Part shown: positions 22,819-33,099 of the stretch, piece by piece
Layout: each line of letters opens with the position of its first letter
How positions within the stretch are numbered: the stretch's first letter is position 1
Source of the DNA: Echinostoma caproni
Lineage: Eukaryota; Platyhelminthes; Trematoda; Plagiorchiida; Echinostomatidae
Reading direction: 5' to 3'
Length of the DNA stretch: 42,823 nucleotides
Assembly: GCA_900618425.1 (NCBI GenBank)
Contig: UZAN01043232.1
Location: forward strand, 1-42,823
Position numbers and translations under genes: made by a program
The notes under the pieces: generated by a model
The model's database searches: none
Told to the model about the DNA's origin: nothing
The model's input: the letters and a program-made list of their open reading frames with translations, nothing else

Positions 22819-23535
22819 AGTGAACGTTTCACAATCGACATAAAAAATTTAAGTATTCGTCGTTTGTTTGCAAATGAAAATAAGGGAGACTTCATTGCAG
22901 TATTCACGCTGTCACGTGTTGTAATATAACGTATTTATGAATGCAACTTACTCAAGGAATCCATGATTTCTGAAAAGTAGATAGAACGTGAATGGATCGA
23001 GTGTTAGTCACAAGCAGACTGAGCTCATTTCAGCCCGTGATTTGTTGTGTATGCATTGCACTTTACCAAATGAATAACCTCATGACGCTGCGGACTATCA
23101 ATTGTTTTCACTTTTTAGAATAAAACGGAACATAAGTTTTGAAAAGAGGAGTTATGACGTAATTAATTAAGAAGGAAGTCAACACACGTCAAGCAGCATT
23201 GATCCTAAAACAGAACATCATACTCTGAGCTGATGCAGAGTCATCTCCGCCAGTGACTGAATCCATCTCACCATGCACCACGAATATATATAAAATCAGT
23301 CTATGCACTAATGTTAACATCGTATAGAAACCTATAAAACAATAAGAAGTAATGAACCTTATCTTCTTTACTAGGGTCGAGAAGCAAATAGACAATTTTC
23401 TCTGTTGAAGCTTCCTTCATGAGGGTGAATGAGAGATTACTCTCTTGGGGGGAGGAGGAGGGGCTAACGGTTTTTATTAGAATGCTCGTAATCAATGTCA
23501 TTTTTGATGGGCAACAAGTGAGTGTCTCGGTTTAG

Positions 23536-23607
23536 AGGCATTATAAACGGGTATTCAGAAATTGATCTCGCTACCATGGAGATCGTGGAACGTGTTCGAA
23601 TATTCAG
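23536..23607 (+). CDS. Candidate short internal exon, plus strand
   Basis: The acceptor GTGTCTCGGTTTAG and the donor TTCAG|GTAAAA enclose 72 bp, with a frame reading GIINGYSEIDLATMEIVERV and then RIF. It is too short to be significant by itself. Confidence 0.2.
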
Positions 23608-24112
23608 GTAAAATCATTTGATGACCTATCATTCCAGTGGTTTCCATTTCGTTCATTCGTGTCAGGTAGAACACCTTGAGCTTTTATTTTACAATATGCA
23701 TCATTTAACTTACTCTTTTTGCTCACTGAGTGAAAGAATAAGTGGCGATAAAAGTCGCATGAGCTTTCTGCTGATTAAGTGTACTTCAACTGATTTCAAC
23801 AACAAATGCAACAAGTGCCACAAAATATTCACGCAAGAAATGTCTTTGTTCAAGCCTCCTATTGAGTTCATACTTTAACAGTTCGTTTAACTTTAAATAG
23901 AGTTTGATACTGCTTATCAACTCTTCACAATAGGTTAAAAGTTACGACACAATAAAACCAGCTTAGTTTATTTAGAAGGGGAAATTTGCCGAAACCTGCA
24001 ACAGGAGAAGTTGGATTAAGGTAGAATGGAATAGATACTGTTTCGTTCTGTCCAGTTCTCTGAGGACAAGTACTTAATAAATGTACTGAAAAGCTCGTAT
24101 GAATGAACTGCT

Positions 24113-24172
24113 ATCAATTGGCCCAGCGGTAAAACACGAGGAGTTCGGAGTTCCAGCCCCGGATGCACCGAT
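24113..24172 (+). mobile_element. tRNA-like SINE remnant
   Basis: ATTGGCCCAGCGGTAAAACA resembles an A-box/D-arm, and GAGTTCCAGCCCCGGATGCA resembles a B-box/T-arm followed by the acceptor strand. The spacing is short, so part of the anticodon arm is missing. It is a degraded, probably pol III-derived repeat. Confidence 0.4.
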
Positions 24173-25332
24173 GAAGTTTAAAGAGAGCCAAACTAGACTC
24201 CGGTGCTTATATACTATAGTACACTTTGTTGTATTAGTTACGGGTAGTGCGTAAACGTTAATTTCAAAGGGTGATAGGTAAACACCAAATATATATATGC
24301 AGTATCTGACGGTTGAAATAAAAGTGATCATCAGTAGTTGCGGTAATAATTTAGGTGACAGTAGATTAGGGAGCTAGTATATAAGCAAAATAGGTATATT
24401 CTATTGAATATGATTATACCTTCAAGCAGAGGGGGAAATACTTAAACAAATATAGTGTTGAAGTAACTAATGGTACAGTGATGGTACTGGCCACTCTGAC
24501 GCTTCCCCCCTATAAATGGTAAACTGCAACTATAGATGATTGCCCGTTTGGATGTGACACTTTTTGTTAGGTCCAGGATATTGCGGAACCTGTCGGAGAC
24601 GATGTGGGCGGTCTCACTACGACCAGCTCTTCTCTCTCTGTCTGTCAAATCACAATCTGGCCGTGTGTGTGTGTGACAATCGGCTAGAATCGAAAACAGA
24701 TTTCTAGTCCTGACCAAATAGCATTTATCCCTTTTTTCTTTTCTATTGAATGTTCCAAAAGAAGTGATGAACGGTCAATGAAAGAGCTACTATAAAACAC
24801 GAAAGGTGTCAATCAATGGGCAGTGATGGTGGACTTTGACACACGTTCTTCATTGCGATAATCAGGTGGCCTTTACCACTGATTCACAGTTTAAATTGAT
24901 AAACAGTACAAATACAGCGGACATGGTCAAATATTTGTTCCAAGGATTTCCATGCACCTCGAGGAATTGTAAAGTTCCGAGAGAAAAAAGAGCGGTTGTA
25001 TAACTTACGTTGCACAATACCATCTGATATATATTTATAAAATTTCGTAAGTTGTTAGTGTTTGTTTGTTCGTTTGAGCTTTACTGAATCGTTTGTTGTG
25101 ACTGTTTCAAAGATCACCGGGAAAAATCTTGTTGATCAGTACTCGAGATTTTTCGCAGAAAACGTTTACGTCAATGTTGTGACCTATAATTGACTGATAC
25201 GTTTTTTTGTATATATCTGTCACGGAACTGACTGACCTAATGGAACTCGTGGGATTGCACATACGTGGAATACCATACGTCTCTCCCTGAATTCAATCCC
25301 ACACTGAAGCTTACTCATGTGTTTTGTGTTAG

Positions 25333-25527
25333 ATTACTGAGTTGCTTATAACTGCTGAAGGCAGACTATTCTTTGATGCACTTAAACTGCAAGACAAACC
25401 TACGAAGGATGTGATAAATGTGTTGGAAAAATACTGGGTCATAGCTGATAGATGCATCCCTAGCCCGTTTGATATCTCAAATCGACTATGTTCCTTGCGT
25501 ATCGAAGTTACTTCCACGAACTGCTGA
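25333..25527 (+). CDS. Candidate last exon, plus strand
   Basis: The acceptor CATGTGTTTTGTGTTAG is followed directly by 64 open codons and two consecutive stops. The reading starts ITELLITAEGRLFFDALKLQ and continues DKPTKDVINVLEKYW, with a Cys-containing end. No polyA signal is obvious nearby. Unrecognised. Confidence 0.27.
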   Translation: MTELLITAEGRLFFDALKLQDKPTKDVINVLEKYWVIADRCIPSPFDISNRLCSLRIEVTSTNC

Positions 25528-26486
25528 TAATATGCACAGTATTCATTCAAATAACGGCGACACCCGTCTTTTTTATTCCGTTGTGGACGAAAAAACCTCT
25601 AAAAAGTCGACTCCAGAAAGTAATCGATATACGTCATCTGATCTGATGCCTGGCACCTAAATCTGTACAAAACTAAATGTATTAGTTCCGTTAGTAAAGA
25701 CCAAGGAACCAGAACTTGAGCGACAAAGTGAAAGCTACGTTCCAAACCATTGTAAAGTTAAACAATTCAGTCAGCAAATATGGAAGGATTTTAAAAACAC
25801 AGAAGGGGCAGGGGAAACCGAGAACTACAATATTCATGGAAAACAAATTCGTGCACACCGCTTGCCAGTAGATTGACAGATATCTCGATAATTAAGACAA
25901 GACGAAGGCATGCGTCTTTTATCAATCTCCAACTGTTCAAACCTGTTCCCTGTCAACACAACATGGACAATGCTAATGGGACGGTATTAAGGAAAACAGA
26001 AAGAATTTAATTCGCCGTGATTATGGAACCGCAAAACATGGCCATGGCCAGGTTAGCATTCGTCGTCGCATTTTTTCATTTCGTTCCTTCTGTGAAAAAA
26101 ACATCCCCTGCTTGGTTGTGGAAGGGGAGGTTATGCTGTGGCCTAAAATTGGCTGATACGTTTGCCATGCATGCCTGCGGCCGGATTGATTAATTGATCG
26201 ATTGATTGACAGATGCTGCGTGCTACCACACACGCACACACTCACGGCATACGGACTGACACTCTAATACAATAGCAGTCGGCCCATGCCAATCAGATGT
26301 TTGTATGGAACTGTCCAAGTTGCTTGATTGGTTGACTGTTTGATTGCCTGCTGGACCGCATTCTTATGTCATGTGACGCTTGAGCCGTTTGCCTTCCTAA
26401 GGGTTACCCGCTTCTGCCTGGTCACCGGCCTACAAACCGGCTCACAACCATAAACGTACTGCTTAGTTCACTGTGCTTATATTAAC

Positions 26487-26677
26487 CTACTGTAAAACGG
26501 GACACAATAGTCGGTTGCGATACCTCCAGGCGTTTGCCAGTGTAACTTCTAAGTGAAACATCTGACAAGTATTCATTAGCTCAGATGGGTCGTATCCCTC
26601 CCGAAATCTATAGATAAAAACAAAATGTCCCTTTCGAGAAGCACTTAGTTGATGATTATACGTGAATCCAATGTTGA
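26487..26677 (-). CDS. Candidate exon, minus strand
   Basis: It follows a strong acceptor (TTATATCTTTATTTAG). Two bases and then 62 codons run to a TAG: NIGFTYNHQLSASRKGHFVF, then YRFREGYDPSELMNTCQMFH, ending LLCPVLQ. A GT donor inside (GGAG|GTATCG) could end the exon earlier. The sequence is protein-like but unrecognised. Confidence 0.3.
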
Positions 26678-27695
26678 CTAAATAAAGATATAACCAATTG
26701 GTAGTGACCGTGTTCCACATGCAATACCATCAAAGCTCTCGTATTCGGTGGCACTAGATTTTTTCTTGAAAACGTATTGATTAGTCCTAAGTGTATGTTA
26801 ATGAACCATTGATGAGAAAAGGAAGAACCTAGTGCCTCAATGCAAAACCCTTCACTTTTCTCACTGAATACTCTGTACAAATGTAGGAAAACGTTGTTAG
26901 CCGATCAAAATCCCCACAAAAACGGTTCCAGGTCACATGCTTTGGGTAAAGGTTACAAGAACTTCCTTTGTTAAACGCATAACATAAAAATTATTTAAAT
27001 GTCCTAGAGTTAAGTTGAATGCGACATTCATCATGCATCAAGAACACGTTTTATTAGGTTTCCTCACAACGAAACGGAATTTTAGAAATAATAATACTCA
27101 CAGGGAAGGGGTTTAATTGAATTTAAAAAAGTCAGTATATGCCCGACACACTTCTTCGAAAAACTCAGCCGTTGATGAAAAAATGATGGCAGATGTAAAT
27201 TACAGTCCTTCTAGGTTTGAAAACAAGACTGTCGATATCAAGAAAAGGTAAAACATCCATGCGCATCACACTTGACCTACGTTTTTTGGGGGATGGGGAC
27301 TCTACAATGAGGAATTCAAGGAGATTGTACTTTGAAAAATTTAAGCAAGTTATACAGGTAAAGTTACAAACGTAGACAAACTAGTTTTAAGCACTTCAAA
27401 ATCATGACAAATTAGACACGTTTCCAGAATGACGTAAAAANGGGGTTGGGTGGCGGTTGATTCGTTGGCGATAAGCAGAGTCACATCAATGACTACTTTC
27501 AGATCATGGATTCGAATGACAAATGTGAACTTCACGCTGATAACAAAGGTTTTTGTTCACCCAGTCATTTTGGTAGAGTGAACTGGGGACAGGCTATTTA
27601 TGTTAAGCGGAAGACAATAATATACAGTGTCTGATGTCTGTAAAATTTGAAGGGATTCATCTGGCCATAGTATTCCAGTTTGACAGAACCGTTAA

Positions 27696-27840
27696 CCCAA
27701 AGTGTAGCTCAGATGCCACGGCACGGGCTCCCAACACGAATGTCTGCGGTTCAAGTCAACCAGGGAGACAAACATGGTGCACACAATGTGGTTCAGGCTC
27801 AGCCCAGAGAAAACAGCCGTCCAGTCCACTTTATTAGTTA
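27696..27840 (+). mobile_element. Second SINE copy with a decayed hammerhead
   Basis: The tRNA-like head (TGTAGCTCAG, then the B-box GGTTCAAGTCA at 27748-27758, then CAGGGAGACA) matches the head of the element at 32.08 kb. Its downstream part ends in ACAGCCGTCCAGTCC (about 27812-27826), which aligns with stem III, the cleavage site and the 3' strand of stem I in the intact copy. The CTGACGA box and the stem II/GAAAC core are no longer readable, so the ribozyme is dead here. It shows that the tRNA head plus hammerhead unit is a real dispersed family in this genome. Confidence 0.6.
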
Positions 27841-28110
27841 ACCGAGTATTTATCCCGCCTCAAGTAACATTTCACTTAAAGCGCATGATAGTATTAAACA
27901 GTAAACCAAACTAATATAGCATAACATTTCATTTGAGAAAGGAATGTTTAGGAGCAACAGAGTTTGCGGAAACCACTGTTCCCCAGTAATTTATTCTCAA
28001 GCTGTTTACATATTACATTAGTGAAAGTTCAGAAAAAAGATAAACAATGAGACAAAGTTAACACCAGTTATGGGTTCAGTGGCATTTTTAATCAATAATT
28101 TTTTACTAGC

Positions 28111-28455
28111 TTACGACGTCGCAGTGACCGGGAGGCGGACGCGTTGAACCATGACCGATTCCCGCCCATGAAGGGTTGAAGTGACTGAACCAAACACTAT
28201 GGGGCCCAAAGATCTGGGGATCACCTTCCCTATTTCGATCAACTTGGCTGTTGCTAGAGTACGCAGCTGAACTGCTTTGTATTTGTTAGGGGCGACACGT
28301 GAACCACCTTTCAAATCGATTTCGGGATTCAATAGAATTCTGGTGTTGACTAGATGCTCCGAGGCCCGTCGGCCTTCCCCGGTGTGGATGATACGCCTCA
28401 ATTCGGGTACGCAGATGTCGCGCTGTTTGACTATCATAAGATACGTCTCTGCCTC
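28111..28455 (-). CDS. Probable last exon of an unknown minus-strand gene
   Basis: This is an open frame of 114 codons plus TAA in a patch clearly GC-richer than its surroundings. It begins exactly after a good acceptor on the minus strand (CTGCTCTTTCACAG), with an in-frame TAG just upstream in the presumed intron. The frame reads EAETYLMIVKQRDICVPELR, then a basic, aliphatic protein including ASEHLVNTRILLNPEIDLKG, and ends RLPVTATS. Possible polyadenylation signals are ATTAAA about 20 nt and AATAAA about 115 nt past the stop. There are no cysteine pairs, signal peptide or membrane segments. I do not recognise a domain. Because the other frames are also fairly open, a TE-derived ORF is the main alternative. 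Confidence 0.45.
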   Translation of the reverse strand, partial: EAETYLMIVKQRDICVPELRRIIHTGEGRRASEHLVNTRILLNPEIDLKGGSRVAPNKYKAVQLRTLATAKLIEIGKVIPRSLGPIVFGSVTSTLHGRESVMVQRVRLPVTATS

Positions 28456-28930
28456 CTGTGAAAGAGCAGACTACAATTGGTGCCTTCAGCATTGATAATT
28501 CGTCCTTGTTTCGAAGCTGGTTCATCCATCTCCTACCACACAACCCATAATTTGGCTACGTCGAAGGTGTCACTAATCAGCACGCCCGATAATCAGATTC
28601 AAATTCCACTTCCAGCACCTTGTTAAGCTGAAAAACTAATGAACAAATCTTTCTCCCTTGTGGTTTACACGGGCGTTTACTGCTTTTGTTCAATGGGATT
28701 TCTTTTGATAAACCAATTGTGCTATTCCTTCTTAAGTGAGGCATTTCTATGGTCCGAATAAACCATCATAACTAATTGTACGCAGAACACACAGTAGCGA
28801 ACAAGCTCGTTTGCGGTGATTCATCTTCAGGCTAATACATCACAATTTATGTCAAAATGTTTATCTGGGAGAGAAGAAAACATGAAAAAATGAAAAGAAA
28901 AATAATAAACATTCCATTTCCTTAGCATTT

Positions 28931-29260
28931 CTAAGGAAACTCGGCTCCTAAAAAATGACGTTTTGTGAAGAAAACTCTTTTATCCGTATCACTGTCACTC
29001 TCCATGAAATCATATGTTTCTCTCAAAAGGTGTAGACCGCGTCTAGTCTTAAGTTGTTTGTTTGGTTTAAGTAGCTCATATAAGCAACAGACCATACTGT
29101 GGTACGGGACAACTCCGTTATCGATAGTACGGCGCGAATCTGTGTTCCCGGTTGATAAATCTTGGGAAGGCCGCATAACCAAGGGATTGTAGACCCGTTT
29201 GGTCTCATTTGCTCATACACATCTATAGTTCGCCAATTAGCTGCGCGATTGAGGGAGAGA
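28931..29260 (-). mobile_element. Penelope-like element fragment (RT fingers)
   Basis: The minus strand encodes YEQMRPNGSTIPWLCGLPKI followed by YQPGTQIRAVLSI (about 29210-29110), a clear match to the PLE finger region, whose usual form is RPxGSxxPRLYGLPKIHKP with RPILS. After a frameshift the next block, HLLRETYDFMESDSDTDK, matches the segment before motif A (RDSFDFVExIKD in the family). The copy is cut off before the catalytic motifs and has stops. It is a separate insertion from the long PLE at 39-40.5 kb, since both cover the same protein region. Confidence 0.75.
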
Positions 29261-29299
29261 CGGTACGGATATTTAGGCCAAAGTGTCGGTTTACTATAG

Positions 29300-32070
29300 A
29301 TTCCATGTTTGAAAGAGATCGACCATTGGAGAGTGAACTCACATCCTGCACAACAAGAACAAAATTTATCCAAATGGAAAAAAAGAAACATGGATAATCG
29401 CACAAAACTTACCAAGTGCATTCATAATATCTAGAAAGGAGTGATGTGTACGGGTAAAGGCACTGGTCATTTCCACACATCGAATATATTCCGCAACAAA
29501 CGCTACCATTTCAGTTTCGATCATAGAAAACAAGTCGATAGTGGAGTACGGAAATATAGCTTCAAAATCTGATTAGGAAACTAATCAACAATTAATGCGA
29601 TCACTGATTTGTTAGAGCTGAAAGACTAAAAAAGAGATTAGTTTTTCTCTAACAATTCACTCTATCGGCGGTCTCTTGAAAAAAAACACGAAAAAGGTAA
29701 CGTGTGAACTTTTGGCCCCAGTCTCTGCTGAAACGTATCACTTACTCACATTACTCTGGTCTGGTTAGGGTTGACAAGCATTGATTTATTGCCACACGCT
29801 CGCCAGACACTCGAGATGAAGTGCGGCGATTAGGAGGTACAAAACCGGTCATCGTGAAGTCGTATACCGAGACTTCAGATAAGAATAAACTACGTTCTCT
29901 CACACAACAACCCTTTGATTGATCAGTTCCTACTTCATTGAGATTTTGTTTTGCAGTTATTTGTTCAATAGAGATGAAATAGACAAGAAGAAACACCTAC
30001 GCTTATTCTTCAGTAGTTCATAAGTCTTGTGGTTTGTTTTGATCAACTATTCAGACTGATTTGTTTCATTCGCTAGAAGTAAACGTTTTTGGAAGAAGAT
30101 TGGTTTCGAAATTAGGGCAATTCTTTAGGTAATTAGGCAGTTCTTTGACTCTATCCATTTGTTATGAATTCCTCTTTTTTCTTCTTCAATAAAACAAATA
30201 GTTAGACAAACACTGCTGCAATACTTGCGCTGGAACTGTGAAACGTTCAGCATCCTTTGTGGGACCGGAACCTAATTCACAATTAGGTTTTAGTCTGCCA
30301 AATAACATAATTTAAACAATTAGCGCAGCCTTTAACGCACATCAGTTGGATACCAGTGCTCTCTAAATAAAACCTAAAGTGACAGTCAGCTTACAAGCTG
30401 CCTGGTGAATTCCACATGCCTCCGTAAATTGGTTGGGTGATTCGAATGAGAAAGGATCAGTACCATTGATGCGGGGAGTGTGCGCTGGGCAGGCAATAGA
30501 ACTCACCACGGATCAAACATTACTTTAATCTGTAAAACATCATGCCTTGATCCCAAAGTGGTTGCGCCAGTCCATATGCACCTCCAGATGGGTTTTATAC
30601 AAAGGATGATTTTTCCCTGTTGTGTACTCGGTGACATTTCTGAGGTATGCCATCAATCGAGTTTCATTGCACGGAGATCCGTTATTAATTGACAATTTCA
30701 TCGACAGGTTTTAGAAAAATGCATGATTGAGTTGCTGATCACAATGGGGTTTTCAAAAACAGTAGTGAGGTAATAGGTTGGACATTAGACTCCATATAGC
30801 CTAACCATTCTTTGGATTAATATCTCAACGGTAATTAAACTACTGCTTTATGGCAGTTTTGCTAAATTTTGACTACATGTTCCCCAACTGAAAATATGCA
30901 TGTCAATTTCACATTCTTCATCAGTTCAAGTTGATCCGTTTTCCCCTGGAGAATTCATAAAGTTTGCCGCTACATCTCCTTCAAAATCGCGGTTGCACCT
31001 TTCATAGCAAAAATGTAAATCGTTACTTGACCGTGAGAATCTTCTCTTCCACTGTTCGTCAGAAATTAAGATATATGATGAAACGATTACCTCGGGGGGT
31101 TTTCGTTATTAGTTCTCATTTGATAGGACCCTGATACGCATTCATTCCTCACATCTACTCACCCGAAATGTGTTTCGAGATTACTGAAAAGAAAAATACA
31201 AACGACCAAAACACAACATCCGTGATATTGTTATATCATACGCGATGTGCTATGGGAAAAAGTTAAACAATGCTAATTACAAAAATCTGTCAACCAGGCG
31301 TTTAAGTCGTAGAAGGTTTCTCCATTCACGAATACATTAAACGAAATTTGGTTGTGACTGCGATGTGAAATTTGTACGTGACAGTCTTCCTGTAGATGGT
31401 GGTCACAGATCAAAACCCATTGTATGAAAATTCCAATCTGTTTGTTTGGCTCATGTGAAATCGGTGCATAGAACACTGCCATTATAACCCTGTTGGTGCG
31501 TCACTAAATCCGATTCTCGGCATGTAAAGTTATTCTCCTCCTCGGCCAGACCGACAGTTACAGGGACTCGTTCGCAATCCGCGGGTAATGTCTTCAAATA
31601 GGTCATTTACCTAATCACGAACTGGTTTGCTTGAACGTTTGCGATCGATTGTTGTTTAGTTTTTCAGCTCTCAAGTTGTATTCTCGTTTCGTCAGCGATC
31701 AGAATTTAAGGACCTGTGAGAAAAAGAATACACAACTCAGCGTCTGTTCCACGGCACACTGTTGTCCATTAGTAGCATATTCATCAAGTAATTTTATTTT
31801 ATTTTTGATAAATTCGTTCGCTTGATCGAATACACCATGGTGCCAGTGTATTCATCTGGAGAAATAAAACTGTAACTGTATGGGGCATATAATTGGTCTT
31901 TACAAGGGTGTGTTTTGGGGGAATATCTATCTCATTTGAATTTTTGAAGTATTCGAATAAACAATCTTCACGGGTTGCAGAATCGCCATTCCAAATGAAA
32001 GAAAAAGAAACCGGTTGGGCTAATCCAAGCTTGCAACTCTAAAATTGATAGAGCCATTCGCACAAGGTAA
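29300..32070. other. Stretch without a recognised gene
   Basis: Minus-strand frames at 29751-29999 and 31273-31487 look somewhat protein-like, but their splice signals are weak and no family is apparent. Nothing else could be supported. Confidence 0.35.
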
Positions 32071-32078
32071 TGGCCGTC

Positions 32079-32215
32079 GACCGTGTAGCTCAGGATTAAG
32101 GGTTTAAAGTCCTAACCCGAAAGTTCGCGGTTCGAGTCCTGACAGGGACACAAGAAGTACGCACTACTGACGAGTCTCAAACAGGACGAAACAACTGTCC
32201 AGTGCTATTTGTTGG
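32079..32215 (+). mobile_element. tRNA-derived SINE carrying a hammerhead ribozyme (Sm-alpha-like)
   Basis: The head is tRNA-like (32079-32149). It has an A-box region TGTAGCTCAGG and a B-box GGTTCGAGTCC (32129-32139). Acceptor-like ends GACCGTG and CAGGGAC nearly pair. Pol III could transcribe it from these internal boxes. About 10 nt after the head comes a complete hammerhead (32161-32205). This order, tRNA-like promoter then hammerhead, is the established plan of the schistosome Sm-alpha SINE-like repeats. There is no coding capacity, so such elements depend on another element's RT. The 3' limit is not clear and I see no target-site duplication. Confidence 0.75.
32161..32205 (+). ncRNA. 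Hammerhead ribozyme of the SINE
   Basis: CTGACGA lies at 32167-32173. Stem II is GTCT-CAAACA-GGAC (32174-32187, last pair U-G), followed by GAAA (32188-32191). Stem III is ACA/TGT around only two loop bases, with C17 at 32199. Cleavage is predicted between 32199 and 32200. Stem I pairs GCACT (32161-32165) with AGTGC (32201-32205), with an A-C mismatch next to the core (32166 with 32200). All conserved core nucleotides are intact. The mismatch at the base of stem I and the tiny stem III suggest weak activity as a monomer, with possible activity as a dimer. Confidence 0.85.
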
Positions 32216-32869
32216 TTATCACAAACATTTCTATCGTATGCCAATAGTGAAACACTCAAGAATATGAATAAGGCTTGTTGCCTCCTAACAAACGAATGCG
32301 CTTGCTACTATAGAAACTGGTTATACTCCCCAATTATCTCTCCGTCTTTGCTCACCGCATGTGAATGAGGAAAGCTCGGGATGAGGATGCACAAACTTTG
32401 TAACCTGGGGGTTTAAGACACAATCCATTCCCATCCTCCCTCACGTCCAGCTGATTGTACATGGCTTGTTGATTGAATGAAAAAATGAAATGTCCCAATT
32501 TAATCCCAACTGGTACAGAGCCCGTATATAAACAGAAAATTTCGTTTGTTGTACTAAAAACTTTACATCAGATGATGACCAAATAGTGTTTGATAAGTCA
32601 ACACATTGGAGCAAACAACTACTATTGTCAAAAATGATCGTTAGGGATTTCTTAGAATAAAACGAACAGAATGAGTATTATTTATACTCACGGTGTCTCA
32701 TTTCAAGTGTTCCTGAAAATGTCGTTTCTAATCACGAAAAAAGAAGCATAGGTAATGTGGACGAATACATTATTAGGCCGATCGAAATCAGTGCAGCACA
32801 CTGATGTATGTATGATAGTTGAAATCACAAAGCAAAGTATTCTGTTTTAACCGCTATTGGTATCTTTTG

Positions 32870-33070
32870 AATTGGATGCACGACTATCTTACCGACCTAC
32901 GCCAATTCACTTGTCTCAATGGTATTAGGTCTTCCGCTGTTACTGCAGACCAGGGTGCAATTTTATCCCTTTTTCTGTTCTAATTTCACATTCAGCACTT
33001 GCTAATCACCCCAAATGTTTTCACATTTAAATATGCCTATGACATAGTTTATGGATATTATATGATTCCA
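32870..33070 (+). mobile_element. Non-LTR reverse transcriptase fragment
   Basis: The plus strand reads NWMHDYLTDLRQFTCLNGIR, then SSAVTADQGAILSLFLF, and after a stop and frame change VFTFKYAYDIVYG. These match RT palm blocks WLxxYLxxRxQxxxxNG, GxxQGxxLSPFLF and the motif C region. Motif C has YAYD where YADD is expected, so a catalytic Asp has become Tyr. No endonuclease lies upstream: the SINE with a hammerhead sits 0.65 kb before it. Confidence 0.7.
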
Positions 33071-33099
33071 CGTATATTGATATATGATGTGGTGAATTA

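Noticed and set aside
30895..30935. Minus-strand CTGATGA...GAAATTGAC
   Set aside because: Only seven unpairable bases separate CTGATGA from GAAA, so no stem II forms.
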